A stretch of DNA of 64,000 bases. It comes from Nostoc sp. TCL26-01. Lineage in GTDB: Bacteria; Cyanobacteriota; Cyanobacteriia; Cyanobacteriales; Nostocaceae. Of this stretch, positions 45,599 through 55,277 are shown piece by piece. Location: contig NZ_CP040297.1 of assembly GCF_013393945.1 (NCBI RefSeq), forward strand, positions 2,620,804-2,684,803, written 5' to 3'. The notes beneath the pieces are model-generated. The model worked only from the letters and a program-made list of their open reading frames with translations. It ran no database searches and was not told the origin of the DNA. Positions within the stretch are counted from its first letter, which is position 1. Each line of letters begins with the position of its first letter. A program made the position numbers and the translations under genes.

Positions 45599-47338
45599 AT
45601 GATCATTTGTCATAAATTTTGTCAAGGTCAAATTTTAGCTTGGTCGTTGCTGAATATCCTGTTACTATCCGCTTGTACTGCTCCTAAAACCGAATCACCC
45701 ACCACTTCTACACCAGCAGGTGCAACAGAGACTTTGCGACTGCTGTATTGGCAAGCACCCACCATTCTAAATCCTCATCTAGCGAGAGGAAACAAAGACT
45801 TTGAAGCTAGTCGCATCGTTTACGAACCCCTAGCCAGCTATGACAAAGACGGTAAATTCATCCTGATTCTGGCCGCAGAAATCCCGACTCAAGCAAATGG
45901 TGGTATAGCCAAAGATGGTAAATCAGTTACTTGGAAACTCAAGCCAGGGGTGAAATGGTCTGATGGTCAGCCTTTCACCGCTAAAGATGTAGTATTTACT
46001 TATCAATTTGTCGCCAATTCTCGTGTCGGTGCTACCACATTGGCTAATTATCAATCTATCAAAAATGTGGAAGCGATCGATGACTATACTGTTAAGATTA
46101 ATTTCTTAAATCCTAACCCGGCTTGGTCACTACCTTTCGTCGGTTTAAATGGGGCAATTTTACCGCGTCATATCTTTGAGAAATATAACGGTAGCAACGC
46201 TAGGGAGGCTCCAGGGAATCTTGTCCCTGTGGGTACGGGTGCTTATCAAGTAGTAGAATTTAAACCTGGGGATACTGTCATTTATGCAGCTAATCCTTTG
46301 TTCCGCGAACCCAATAAACCATTCTTTAAGCGCATAGAACTTAAAGGTGGTGGCGATGCTACATCAGCCGCCAGGGCTGTGCTGCAAACTGGAGATGTAG
46401 ATTTTGCTTGGAACCTGCAAGTAGAAGCGCCAATTCTTAAACAATTGGAAGGGGCAGGTAAAGGTAAATTAGATATTAGTTTTGGTTCTTTTGTGGAAAG
46501 GATTGATATTAATCATACTGATCCTAACAAACAAACAAAAGAAGGTGAGCGCTCTAGTATTGAGTTTCCCCATCCTTTTTTTCAAGATTTGTCAGTACGT
46601 CAGGCTTTTAACTATGCCATCGACAGAGATACAATTAATCAACAGTTATATGGCTCTACTGGTCGTCCTGTTGCCAATATCTTGGTAGCACCAGATATCT
46701 ATAATTCACCCAACACTAAATACGAATTTAACCTCAAAAAAGCTACCGATTTATTAGAGCAAGCCGGATGGAGAGATACTAATGGTAACAGTATCCGGGA
46801 TAAAAATGGGGTGGAAATGAATGTTATCTTACAGACTTCTGTCAACCCAGTACGACAAAAAACTCAGGAAATTATTAAGCAAGGACTAACATCTATTGGT
46901 GTGGGAGTAGAACTGAAAAGCATTGATGGGAGTATTTTCTTCTCTGGTGATCCCGCTAACCCTGATACCATTAGCCGCTTTCAAGCTGATTTAGAAATGT
47001 TTAGTACAGGCAGCTTTCACCCAGACCCCGGTGCTTATCTCAAAGGGTTCACCTGTGGTGAGATTGCCCAGAAAAAAAATAACTGGTCAAAATCTAATTA
47101 TTCCCGGTATTGCAATCCTGAATATGATAAACTCTGGCAACAGTCCAATACAGAATTAAATCCAGAAAAACGTCGGCAGCTATTTATCCAGATGAATGAT
47201 TTATTATTTAAAGATGTAGCTATTATTCCTCTAGTTGCTCGTGCTGATGTGAATGGGATTAGTAATAGGTTGATTGGTGTAAATTCAACTCCCTGGGATA
47301 CAGATACTTGGAATATTCAAGATTGGCAACGTCAATAA
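45599..47338 (+). CDS. ABC transporter solute-binding lipoprotein (family 5)
   Basis: 579 residues. A lipoprotein signal ends in LLLSAC (Cys26). It is followed by a Thr/Ser/Pro linker and the family 5 (peptide/nickel/opine) binding fold: NPHLARGNKDFEASRIVYEP, WKLKPGVKWSDGQPFTAKDV, VGTGAYQVVEFKPGD, RQAFNYAIDRDTINQQLYG. The usual ligands are oligopeptides. No permease or ATPase gene is adjacent; the next gene is an MFS protein. Its partners must lie elsewhere if it works in uptake. Confidence 0.92.
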   Translation: MIICHKFCQGQILAWSLLNILLLSACTAPKTESPTTSTPAGATETLRLLYWQAPTILNPHLARGNKDFEASRIVYEPLASYDKDGKFILILAAEIPTQANGGIAKDGKSVTWKLKPGVKWSDGQPFTAKDVVFTYQFVANSRVGATTLANYQSIKNVEAIDDYTVKINFLNPNPAWSLPFVGLNGAILPRHIFEKYNGSNAREAPGNLVPVGTGAYQVVEFKPGDTVIYAANPLFREPNKPFFKRIELKGGGDATSAARAVLQTGDVDFAWNLQVEAPILKQLEGAGKGKLDISFGSFVERIDINHTDPNKQTKEGERSSIEFPHPFFQDLSVRQAFNYAIDRDTINQQLYGSTGRPVANILVAPDIYNSPNTKYEFNLKKATDLLEQAGWRDTNGNSIRDKNGVEMNVILQTSVNPVRQKTQEIIKQGLTSIGVGVELKSIDGSIFFSGDPANPDTISRFQADLEMFSTGSFHPDPGAYLKGFTCGEIAQKKNNWSKSNYSRYCNPEYDKLWQQSNTELNPEKRRQLFIQMNDLLFKDVAIIPLVARADVNGISNRLIGVNSTPWDTDTWNIQDWQRQ

Positions 47339-47487
47339 TTCAAAATTAACTACTGGGATTATTTCTTTAGGGTAATGCTAGAACACTATTGAGTAAGTAA
47401 AAATACGATTTGGTTGCTGTTAGTTGCAGTGATTTGTAGCAACTCAGGACTCAAGTTCTGACTACAAGCGATGCACTTCAATAAATT

Positions 47488-48885
47488 ATGGATTTTGTTC
47501 CCATTGAAACTACGACTCCCCTGACTTCAGAAGTTATCCAAGTTACTCAGCCACAAACAACACTTATACCCACGACTAAATCTAGTATCCGCATTCCCAA
47601 GGATGTGATTCGTACTAGTTTGAGGGCCTCAACTGTAGATGCTGTGTTAGCAGCAGTTTTCTCTCTGGGGACTAGTGGGATTTTACTCAGTAATTTCCTG
47701 GTGGAGTTAGATGCTAGCCCCATATTGTTTGGGATGCTGTCTTCTATCCCCATGCTGGTAAATCTGATTCAGCCTTTGGGAGCTTACTTATCTGAGCGTA
47801 CCACTAGCCGTTATCACTATTCCTTATCTACTTTTGGGATTGCTCGGCTATTGTGGTTAATTTTATTCATCGCTATTATTTTATTTAACTGGGGAAAAGT
47901 GAATTCCCAACAGTTAGAAATATTGACATTATTGATTATTTTATTCACCCATTTGTTAGGAGGAATGGGAAGTGCATCTTGGTTAAGCTGGCTAGCAATG
48001 ATTGTTCCCCGACGCTTACGAGGTAGGTATTTTGGGTTACGCAATAGTGCAGCTAGTCTCACTAATTTAATTTGTGTACCTTTGGCAGGGTTACTTGTTT
48101 CTCAATGGTATGGTGGGACTATCCAAGGTTACGGTGTAGTACTTTTAATTAGTATTTTTTCGGGAATTTTGAGTTTAGGATGTCAGTATTTCAAAATAGA
48201 TGTTAACCCACAATTGCAAAATGCTGTCGTCCAAAATTTGCCAACAGCAGAAACCGAAGCGAAAATTGCAGCTATACCTGTGCCAGATAATTCTGTTAGC
48301 AGTATTTGGAAAAATGCTAACTTTTTGATATTTTTAGCATATTTGGCTGTGTGGACACTGGCTGTAAACATTAGCGCACCTTTTTTTAACTTATATATGC
48401 TAGATACGCTCAATCTAGATGTCAGTTGGGTGACGCTTTATGGTAGTTTCCAAGCGGGTGCAAATTTACTGATGCTGATTGTGTGGGGCAAGTTAGCAGA
48501 TAAGATTGGTAATCGATTTATTCTCATCGCTATCGGAATGTTGGTAGCTGCGACACCATTGCTGTGGTTAGGGATTGGTGTCAATCAGTTAGATATTTGG
48601 TTATGGTTGCCATTATTACATATCTTAACTGGTGGTACTTGGGCAGCTATTGATTTATGTAATAACAATATACAGATAGGCATTGCCCCAATAAAAAACC
48701 AGTCAATCTATTTTGCGATCGCCTCTGCTGTCGCCGGTTTCAGTGGTGCTTTAGGCACAACCATCGCCAGTATTATTGCCCAATTCTCTGAAGATGGCAG
48801 TTTGCTAGGATTATTCATTCTCTCTAGCATTTTACGCCTGTTAGCCCTGATTCCCTTGGTGTTTGTCCAAGAACCGGGGAAGTAA
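47488..48885 (+). CDS. MFS transporter
   Basis: 465 residues with about twelve hydrophobic segments in two halves separated by a hydrophilic loop (about 235-275). MFS-like features include the motif A-like GKLADKIGNRF between helices of the second half and RRLRGRYFGLRNSAASL in the first. An unusually hydrophilic N-terminal tail of about 40 residues precedes the first helix. It lies 149 bp after the lipoprotein gene, so co-transcription is possible. The substrate is unknown. Confidence 0.88.
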   Translation: MDFVPIETTTPLTSEVIQVTQPQTTLIPTTKSSIRIPKDVIRTSLRASTVDAVLAAVFSLGTSGILLSNFLVELDASPILFGMLSSIPMLVNLIQPLGAYLSERTTSRYHYSLSTFGIARLLWLILFIAIILFNWGKVNSQQLEILTLLIILFTHLLGGMGSASWLSWLAMIVPRRLRGRYFGLRNSAASLTNLICVPLAGLLVSQWYGGTIQGYGVVLLISIFSGILSLGCQYFKIDVNPQLQNAVVQNLPTAETEAKIAAIPVPDNSVSSIWKNANFLIFLAYLAVWTLAVNISAPFFNLYMLDTLNLDVSWVTLYGSFQAGANLLMLIVWGKLADKIGNRFILIAIGMLVAATPLLWLGIGVNQLDIWLWLPLLHILTGGTWAAIDLCNNNIQIGIAPIKNQSIYFAIASAVAGFSGALGTTIASIIAQFSEDGSLLGLFILSSILRLLALIPLVFVQEPGK

Positions 48886-48899
48886 GGTATGGGAAGGGG

Positions 48900-48972
48900 A
48901 CACGGGGACAAGGAGAAAATTCTTTATTATTCTTTCCCCCCATCTCCCCATCTCCCCATCTCCCCATCCCCA
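48900..48972. repeat. CCCCATCT heptamer/octamer array
   Basis: Tandem CATCTCCC units between the convergent MFS and accD genes. No terminator hairpin is obvious. Confidence 0.8.
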
Positions 48973-48976
48973 CTTA

Positions 48977-49927
48977 CTACTCAACAGCTGTGGAACTAAG
49001 ACTCATCGTCTCCCACAGCACCATAGGGGGGGTGGTAGGGACTGGCTGATGGAGGGCAATGAGTTGGGATAGAGTATTCTTTAATTGGGTGCGGGGTACG
49101 ATGTCATCGACAAAGCCGTGCTTAAGTAAGTCTTCAGCTGTTTGAAAATCGTCTGGTAGTTTTTCTCTGAGGGTTTGCTCAATCACTCGCCGACCAGCAA
49201 AACCAATAGTTGCTTTTGGCTCTGCCAAAATGATATCACCTAACATAGCGAAACTTGCCGTTACACCGCCTGTGGTGGGATTAGCCAAGATAGGAATGTA
49301 AAGTAATCTGGCATCGCGGTGACGTTCTAAAGCCGCAGAGATTTTGGCCATTTGCATCAGGGAAAGCATCCCTTCTTGCATTCTCGCGCCTCCAGAGGTG
49401 CAGACAATGACGACTGGGTAACGTCGCTGGGTTGCTTGTTCAATTAAGCGGGTGAGTTTTTCGCCCACGACTGAACCCATACTACCGCCCATGAAGCGGA
49501 AATCCATCACACCCAGGGCAATAGGTAAGCCGTTGATTTGCCCCAAACCTGTTTTTACTGCATCTAACAAGCCTAGTTTACTTTCCATTTCCCGCAAGCG
49601 ATCGCTATATGGTTTGCGATCGCGAAATTGCAACGGATCTGTGGGGCGCAAATTCTCATCTAAGGCTTTCCAGGTGTTTTGATCTATCAATTGACGGATG
49701 CGCTCATCAGTATCTACTCGATTATGATGTCCACACTCAACACATACCATTTGATTAGCTGTTAGGTCTTTTGTATAGGTCAATACACCACACTTAGGAC
49801 ATTTGTGCCATAATCCATCAGCAATTTCCCGTTCTTGGCGTTCAGGATTGGAGACTCCCGCTTTACGCCGATTTGCAAACCAATCAAATAGAGACTTTAA
49901 ACCGCGTGATTCTTCGTTGTTCGCCAT
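48977..49927 (-). CDS. accD: Acetyl-CoA carboxylase carboxyltransferase beta subunit
   Basis: 316 residues from ATG 49927 (the frame extends to 49969, but [17 protein letters not shown] is the better start). AccD and AccA form the carboxyltransferase that makes malonyl-CoA for fatty acid synthesis. The N-terminal zinc ribbon has Cys43, 46, 62 and 65 (CPKCGVL, CVECGHH). The crotonase-like fold has [28 protein letters not shown] and [17 protein letters not shown]. The C-terminus ends shortly after TPPMVLWE. The length is normal. The gene stands alone. Confidence 0.97.
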   Translation of the reverse strand: MANNEESRGLKSLFDWFANRRKAGVSNPERQEREIADGLWHKCPKCGVLTYTKDLTANQMVCVECGHHNRVDTDERIRQLIDQNTWKALDENLRPTDPLQFRDRKPYSDRLREMESKLGLLDAVKTGLGQINGLPIALGVMDFRFMGGSMGSVVGEKLTRLIEQATQRRYPVVIVCTSGGARMQEGMLSLMQMAKISAALERHRDARLLYIPILANPTTGGVTASFAMLGDIILAEPKATIGFAGRRVIEQTLREKLPDDFQTAEDLLKHGFVDDIVPRTQLKNTLSQLIALHQPVPTTPPMVLWETMSLSSTAVE

Positions 49928-50462
49928 TTTTATCTTATGGAAGTGGGTACGAGGTCGAAAACAGGTCAAGCCATAATGGGAAGTTAATTATCGCCAGTTA
50001 TTGACTATTGATTTTAACCCTTGACTCTTGACTACATCGTCAAAATACGCTTATAAGCAATTCAGACATTATTTTGCATCTTTGGTTGCCAGCTTAACGA
50101 AAATACGGATACAAATACAAGTCTTTAGTACTCTGTCAATCCAAAAATGCCGGATGAAGATGGGGAGTAGGGAGTAGAGAGTGGACAGATTGTCAACAAG
50201 TACTTCTTTTTGAGAAGGTGATACCATTCATCAGTCGATATTACCAAAATGCCAAAAGTCAATGGGGTAATGAGCGCTACAGTCATAGAAAATCTGATTT
50301 GTTGTCAGTTGTCATTACTCAGATTTCTCACTTCTACTCACAGTACAGATCAATTTGTCATAAGTTATGCAAAGGTACACTAGACACTGAACTCACAAAA
50401 GCCATAATTAAAATTTGCTATGTCTGTTTGTGATTTGTGGGAATTATTTATAGATAAAAATT
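49928..50462. other. 535-bp spacer, no convincing gene
   Basis: Contains a TTGACTA/TTGACTC stretch near 49998-50033, GGGAGTA units near 50163-50185, and AT-rich DNA before the moxR start. A 71-codon plus-strand frame (50218-50433) has no recognisable domain and is not annotated. Confidence 0.6.
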
Positions 50463-51413
50463 ATGAGTGAAACCTATCCAGTCCTCATTCATCTTGGGGA
50501 AAAGCTAAACCAAATTATCGTCGGACAATCCCAACTCATACAACAGTTATTGGTCGCCTTACTGGCAGGCGGACATATAATTTTGGAAGGAGTACCGGGA
50601 ACTGGTAAGACGCTGCTGGTAAAAGTCTTAGCACAGTTGATTCAAGCAGATTTTAGTCGAGTGCAACTGACACCAGATGTTTTACCCTCGGATATTACAG
50701 GAACAAATATTTTTGATTTAAATAGTCGCAGTTTCACGCTGAAAAAAGGCCCTGTCTTTACTGAAGTGTTACTCGCAGACGAAATTAACCGCACTCCACC
50801 AAAGACGCAAGCAGCGTTGCTAGAAGCAATGGAAGAGATGCAGGTAACGCTGGATGGGGAAAGTTTACCTTTACCAGATTTATTTTGGGTGATTGCCACG
50901 CAAAACCCACTAGAATTTGAGGGGACTTATCCTTTACCAGAAGCTCAGTTAGATCGGTTTTTATTCAAACTGGTAGTAGATTATCCCGATCAAGCTGCGG
51001 AAAAGCAGATGTTACTCAATCGTCAGGCGGGTTTTGCGGCTAGACGTTTGGACATTAGTCGTCTGCAACCAATAGCAACGGTAGCTGATATTTTACAAGC
51101 ACGGCAAGCAGTCAAATCAGTCAAGGTTTCTGAAGCAATCATTGATTATTTACTAGCACTGGTGAGAACATCACGTCAGTATCCTGATTTGGCTTTGGGT
51201 GCGTCGCCACGGTCGGCGGGTGCTTGGTTGCAGACATCTCAAGCAGCAGCGTGGTTAACAGGACGAGATTTTGTCACTCCTGATGATGTCAAAGCTGTCG
51301 CATCACCTTTGTTACGTCATCGCTTAATTCTCAAACCAGAAGCGATGTTAGATGGTTTGCAAATGGATGCGGTGATTGCATCGGTGATGAATCAGGTTCC
51401 TGTACCAAGGTAG
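50463..51413 (+). CDS. MoxR-family AAA+ ATPase
   Basis: 316 residues. MoxR ATPases act as chaperones in assembly or activation of protein complexes, often with VWA or DUF58 proteins. Walker A GVPGTGKT is at 43-50 and Walker B LLADEINRT near 103-111. The sensor 1 region IATQNPLEFEGTYPLPEAQLD and the sensor 2-like GASPRSAGAWL are present, as is the C-terminal lid DDVKAVASPLLRHRL. A DUF58 gene follows in the same direction after a 124-bp repeat-filled gap, the usual partnership. Confidence 0.95.
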   Translation: MSETYPVLIHLGEKLNQIIVGQSQLIQQLLVALLAGGHIILEGVPGTGKTLLVKVLAQLIQADFSRVQLTPDVLPSDITGTNIFDLNSRSFTLKKGPVFTEVLLADEINRTPPKTQAALLEAMEEMQVTLDGESLPLPDLFWVIATQNPLEFEGTYPLPEAQLDRFLFKLVVDYPDQAAEKQMLLNRQAGFAARRLDISRLQPIATVADILQARQAVKSVKVSEAIIDYLLALVRTSRQYPDLALGASPRSAGAWLQTSQAAAWLTGRDFVTPDDVKAVASPLLRHRLILKPEAMLDGLQMDAVIASVMNQVPVPR

Positions 51414-51537
51414 TTATTGGTCAATAGTCAATAGTCAATAGTCAATAGTCAATAGTCATTGGTCAATAGTCATTGGTCAATAGTAGTTATTTCAATACTC
51501 CCCCCATCTCCTTGTCCCCCCATCCCCCTTTCCCTTT
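51414..51537. repeat. STRR array between moxR-like and DUF58 genes
   Basis: About eight TCAATAG units (51420-51480), then CATCTCC/CCCCCAT-type C-rich units, run almost to the ATG at 51538. No Shine-Dalgarno is visible before that start. Confidence 0.85.
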
Positions 51538-52848
51538 ATGGTTCCTGCGAAAAAGGTCTATTTATTGTTACTTTTGGGATTGGCGATCGCTCCCATCCTC
51601 TCATTGCTCATTGGTGTTACTTTTAGTATTGCTATCACTCTATTATTTGATATCGCCGTCTTGGGATTGATGGTGGTTGATGGTTGGCGAGTTCGTACTT
51701 TACGGGTGCAAGTTAGTCGTCAATTACCTTCACGATTATCGATTGGGCGGGATAATCCGGTGGTGTTGAATGTCACATCTGAGAAGACGAATGCTGTGAT
51801 CCAAATTCGTGATGATTACCCAGTCGGGTTTGGTGTGTCTGTAACTGCACTTAATGCTACGATTGCGGCAAATACTACACAAGAATTAACTTATAGCGTC
51901 CAGCCAACACAGCGAGGGGAATTTGCTTGGGGGAATATCCAGGTAAGACAGTTAGGGCGTTGGGGTTTAGCTTGGAGTGATTGGCAGATACCTCAAAGTG
52001 TACAAGTGAAAGTTTATCCTGATTTATTGGGGTTGCGATCGCTCTCGATTCGGTTGACACTACAATCATCGGGTTCTATGCGACAATCACGACAATTGGG
52101 GATTGGTACAGAGTTTGCCGAACTGCGAAACTATCGCACTGGTGATGATTTACGGCTGATTGATTGGAAAGCGACGGCGCGGCGGGTGGGGATACCTTTA
52201 GTCAGGGTATTGGAACCAGAACAAGAACAAACTCTAATTATTTTATTAGATCGTGGTCGCTTAATGACTGCCAAAGTCAAAGGTTTGCAGAGATTTGATT
52301 GGGGTTTAAATGCTACTTTATCATTAGCATTGGCCGGATTGCATCGAGGCGATCGCGTGGGGGTCGGTGTATTTGATCGGTTAATGCAGACATGGATACC
52401 ACCAGAACGAGGACAACATCATTTAAGTCAACTCATAGATCGTTTGACTCCCATTCAACCAGTATTACTAGAATCTGATTATTTAGGTGCAGTCACAAAT
52501 GTCGTTCAACAGCAAACTCGTCGGGCGCTGGTGGTTGTCATTACCGACTTAGTTGATGTCACCGCTTCTACTGAACTCCTCGCCGCACTCACCAGATTAG
52601 CACCCCGCTATCTCCCGTTTTGTGTCACCTTAAGAGATCCCCAAGTAGACCAATTAGCACACACTTTTAGTCCAGACATAACTCAAACTTATCGCCGTGC
52701 AGTTGCTTTAGATTTACTAGCTCAAAGGCAAGTGGCTTTCGCTCAATTAAAACAAAAAGGTGTCTTGGTACTCGATGCACCAGCTAATCAAATTACAGAT
52801 CAATTAGTAGAACGTTATTTACAGTTAAAAGCCCGTAATCAACTTTAA
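51538..52848 (+). CDS. DUF58 domain protein, MoxR partner
   Basis: 436 residues. Two hydrophobic segments at the N-terminus (about 7-25 and 30-48) anchor it in the membrane. A beta-rich region (about 55-165) follows, then the DUF58 signature YRTGDDLRLIDW with KATAR near 198-215. The C-terminal half is a von Willebrand A-like fold with the MIDAS-like start LIILLDRGRLM. DUF58 proteins pair with MoxR ATPases and are of poorly defined function. The start has no clear ribosome binding site. Confidence 0.92.
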   Translation: MVPAKKVYLLLLLGLAIAPILSLLIGVTFSIAITLLFDIAVLGLMVVDGWRVRTLRVQVSRQLPSRLSIGRDNPVVLNVTSEKTNAVIQIRDDYPVGFGVSVTALNATIAANTTQELTYSVQPTQRGEFAWGNIQVRQLGRWGLAWSDWQIPQSVQVKVYPDLLGLRSLSIRLTLQSSGSMRQSRQLGIGTEFAELRNYRTGDDLRLIDWKATARRVGIPLVRVLEPEQEQTLIILLDRGRLMTAKVKGLQRFDWGLNATLSLALAGLHRGDRVGVGVFDRLMQTWIPPERGQHHLSQLIDRLTPIQPVLLESDYLGAVTNVVQQQTRRALVVVITDLVDVTASTELLAALTRLAPRYLPFCVTLRDPQVDQLAHTFSPDITQTYRRAVALDLLAQRQVAFAQLKQKGVLVLDAPANQITDQLVERYLQLKARNQL

Positions 52849-52909
52849 AAATACATAACTTCAGTTATACAACTCATTGTGGTAATTAATGCTACAAACT
52901 CTCCAATTC

Positions 52910-53128
52910 TTATTCTGTCAAATCGTCAAGTTTAGCCAATATTCTTAAACCTTCTTCTGGGTTTCCTGTAGCAGCCATTGCTTTAAATCTGGTGTTGGCA
53001 TCAAATTCCGCTAAAGCGATGGTAGACAGTTCTTCAATTAGTTTATTAACACTGATGCCTCTAGTTTGAGCAAGTTCTTTTAATCTAGTATGCTTGTCGT
53101 CTGGTAAACGAATAGTTAAAGTACCCAT
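52910..53128 (-). CDS. Antitoxin (ribbon-helix-helix/HicB-like)
   Basis: 72 residues. LTIRLPDDKHTRLKELAQ then GISVNKLIEEL is a ribbon-helix-helix DNA-binding N-terminus. The C-terminus (RFKAMAATGNPEEGLRIL) fits small antitoxins. It starts 4 nt after the toxin stop codon with a strong GGAG ribosome binding site embedded in the toxin's last codons. The gene is second in the operon, the reverse of the usual antitoxin-first order. Confidence 0.85.
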   Translation of the reverse strand: MGTLTIRLPDDKHTRLKELAQTRGISVNKLIEELSTIALAEFDANTRFKAMAATGNPEEGLRILAKLDDLTE

Positions 53129-53132
53129 TTAA

Positions 53133-53555
53133 TTAACTCCTAATAATTTGTTCAGGTTTTAAGATTGATAAATTCGGAAACAGCAATTCCGCATTTTGGA
53201 AATCTTTGATGTTATTAGTGGCAATAATTTGAGCATTACCAGCAATAGCTAATTCAATTAAGTGATTGTCAGCTTCATCTTTCAAATTAGGTCGCCATAG
53301 GTAGTAAATATAAATCCATTGACTAACGCTCATAAATGAAGCAAGCAAACCAGAAATTTCTGTGGAAGTTAAAGGACATTTGGCAATAATTTCTGATCGC
53401 TGCATGACTGATTCATATTCAGAAAATAATGCGTTTCCCATCAAAGGCTGATATTCGCTCTTTAAACAGCGTCGAATTAGTTCCCTACTAGGTCCCTTCG
53501 AGCCGATAAGAGCGCTAATAAAAACGCTGGTATCGACTACAATTTTTATCGTCAT
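53133..53555 (-). CDS. PIN-domain toxin (COG1569-like)
   Basis: 140 residues. IKIVVDTSVFISALIGSKGP places the first catalytic Asp at residue 8. A mid-protein Glu (SEYESVM), DEADNHLIELA and the final IIATNNIKDF match PIN RNases of the 'putative toxin-antitoxin toxin' type. In the last motif Asn replaces the more common Asp (TxDxDF). It is followed directly by the ribbon-helix-helix antitoxin. A MITE-like element lies 110 bp upstream of the start, so the promoter region may include element sequence. Confidence 0.85.
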   Translation of the reverse strand: MTIKIVVDTSVFISALIGSKGPSRELIRRCLKSEYQPLMGNALFSEYESVMQRSEIIAKCPLTSTEISGLLASFMSVSQWIYIYYLWRPNLKDEADNHLIELAIAGNAQIIATNNIKDFQNAELLFPNLSILKPEQIIRS

Positions 53556-54097
53556 TTGATAATGGTAGCATATACGCTGTCATAAACGCGATTCCTGCGG
53601 ACAGCTTTCCTTCTCTACGAGAGGCTGCGCCAACGGAACGCTGCGCGAACGCTAACGCACTCTCAGAGGACGTTTGAAAAGTCTGTTTCTTTGTCATGTT
53701 GAATGCAGCGTAGCGGAATGAAACATCTCGGTATGTACCACAAAACCTAGATTCTTCCTGACGCTCCGCTACAGTCAGAATGACATTTTTATACCTACTG
53801 AAACTGTTCCAACACCCTCTCAAGCACTACCCAAAGAAGCGATCGCCTACTCAGTTTACAATCCCATGTATATCTTGGTGTTGGGTGACGCTACCGCTAT
53901 GCCCAATCTACGCTAGTTTGAGTTTTTAGCCTTAACTGCACCGTATTGCTTTATATTTTGTTAATTTATATTTTTCCATAAATTGAATTTATCAATTTCA
54001 ATAAAAATTTGAATTGCTTTTATCAATGGACTTGCTTTAAAGTAAAGCCATCGAACAATTTAGTCACGATTCTCAGCAGTAAATCCGTTAAATCACC
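53556..54097. other. 542-bp spacer with MITE-like element
   Basis: After the toxin start come a short GC-rich repeat (GAGAGGCTGCGCC ... GCTGCGCGAACG, about 53610-53660) typical of Nostoc-type interspersed repeats, the 154-bp element, a HIP1 octamer, and AT-rich DNA before the pentapeptide gene. Confidence 0.65.
53666..53819. mobile_element. MITE-like element, copy 2 (154 bp)
   Basis: The same 154-bp element as at 20612-20765, in the same orientation, with about seven base differences. It is flanked by the direct repeat TCA (53663-53665 and 53820-53822). The left terminus is GAGGACGTTTGAAAAG; the right terminus, CTGTTCCAACACCCTC, is slightly more diverged. No transposase is encoded. Confidence 0.85.
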
Positions 54098-54661
54098 ATG
54101 AATAAATCAATTGCAAAAACATTAACTAACTGGCTTTTAACTACAGTATTTGTAGTACTTGTAGCGGTGTTTTCTCTAGTTGATCAACCAAGTGCTAGCG
54201 CTCAAATAGAGACACCATCCGTAACTACAGAAGTCACAACAGAACCTGTACCAACTCAAGTTACAACTACACCTGTCACCACACTACCCGCACCTGCACC
54301 AGTCATATCCGTAGCAGAGAACGTAAGACATTTATTAGCAACTAATGAATGTGTAGGATGTAATTTAATGGGTGCAACTCTCAAAGATATCAATCTGGCT
54401 GCTGCTAACCTAGAGAATGCAAACTTACAAAAAGTTGATTTAGAGAGAGCAAACTTACAAGGAACTAATCTGCAAGGCGCAAACTTACAAGGTGCAGATT
54501 TAGGTAAAGCTAACATTACAGGTGCAAATCTATCAGGTGCAAATCTCTTTGATGCTGATTTAGAAAAAGCAAATCTCACAGGTGCAAATATATTAGGTGC
54601 AAACTTACAAGGTGCAGATTTAGAAGGTGCAATTAGCCCACAAGGATTTAAGCTCCAATAA
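54098..54661 (+). CDS. Exported pentapeptide-repeat protein
   Basis: 187 residues. An N-terminal signal peptide (LLTTVFVVLVAVFS) has a likely cut after ASA at residue 35. A Thr/Pro/Val-rich linker (36-72) and a short CVGC motif precede about eighteen pentapeptides of the form A(N/D)L-x-x (ANLQG, ADLEK, ANLTG), which build a right-handed quadrilateral helix. The location would be periplasmic or thylakoid lumen. The CxxC-type motif just before the repeats (NECVGCNL) is common in such cyanobacterial proteins. Function is unknown. Confidence 0.88.
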   Translation: MNKSIAKTLTNWLLTTVFVVLVAVFSLVDQPSASAQIETPSVTTEVTTEPVPTQVTTTPVTTLPAPAPVISVAENVRHLLATNECVGCNLMGATLKDINLAAANLENANLQKVDLERANLQGTNLQGANLQGADLGKANITGANLSGANLFDADLEKANLTGANILGANLQGADLEGAISPQGFKLQ

Positions 54662-54716
54662 TAGTTATGAAGGCTTTTTATGCCTACTTATTGTAGATTT
54701 TGTGTCATTAAAATAT

Positions 54717-54752
54717 ATCCCTGACTTCTTGGAAGACGGGGATTTTATTTTT
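54717..54752 (+). terminator. Probable rho-independent terminator
   Basis: TCCCTGACTTCT-TGG-AAGACGGGGA forms an imperfect hairpin followed by TTTTATTTTTC, about 55 bp after the pentapeptide gene. Confidence 0.6.
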
Positions 54753-54858
54753 CTGAATTTATTCAGCAACATATCTCTTGATTAAGATGCGATGAATCGC
54801 TTCTCTACAAATCGTTTGTCCTATTTTTTTTAAATAGGTATTATACCCAAGGGAAAAC

Positions 54859-55191
54859 TTAAACAGATGCAAAATCAGTAAACTGTCGAACATAAGGTGA
54901 TCTAAAACCCAAAACAATATCTGTTTTTGGTACACCTAACTCTACTAACTGATTAGCTATTCCTTCTTCTGTAAAATCTCGCTGAATCCAGATTTTACCA
55001 TCCTTAATACTAATATGAATTGGACATCCATACACTCTTTCTTCATCATGCCATCCTGCATATAATAATAAATAGTGATGGCGTTCTGTATCAAAAACAA
55101 TCTCAGTATTTTCTAAATCTGACTGGGGTTGCTCATGAACATATTTATAGATAATGCTTTTTACTAATTCTCGATAATCTAATGTTTCCAT
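54859..55191 (-). CDS. XisI-like protein
   Basis: 110 residues from ATG 55191 (the frame extends to GTG 55209). The protein reads ELVKSIIYKYVHEQP, EIVFDTERHHYLLLYAGWH, RVYGCPIHISIKDGKIWIQ and the C-terminal DIVLGFRSPYVRQFTDFA, the signature of the XisI family. It was named for control of excision of the fdxN element during heterocyst differentiation in Anabaena. XisI usually follows xisH, but no xisH is beside it here and no excision element is evident, so this copy is solitary and its role is unclear. Confidence 0.88.
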   Translation of the reverse strand: METLDYRELVKSIIYKYVHEQPQSDLENTEIVFDTERHHYLLLYAGWHDEERVYGCPIHISIKDGKIWIQRDFTEEGIANQLVELGVPKTDIVLGFRSPYVRQFTDFASV

Positions 55192-55277
55192 AAACAAAGC
55201 GTAACACACCGCATTACATTCATGCGAATATCAAATTATACTACAAGTGCAGGCGATCGCACTACCACCAATTACCA

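Noticed and set aside
50218..50433. 71-codon plus-strand ORF between accD and the moxR-like gene
   Set aside because: No conserved pattern, no ribosome binding site and AT-rich random-like composition.
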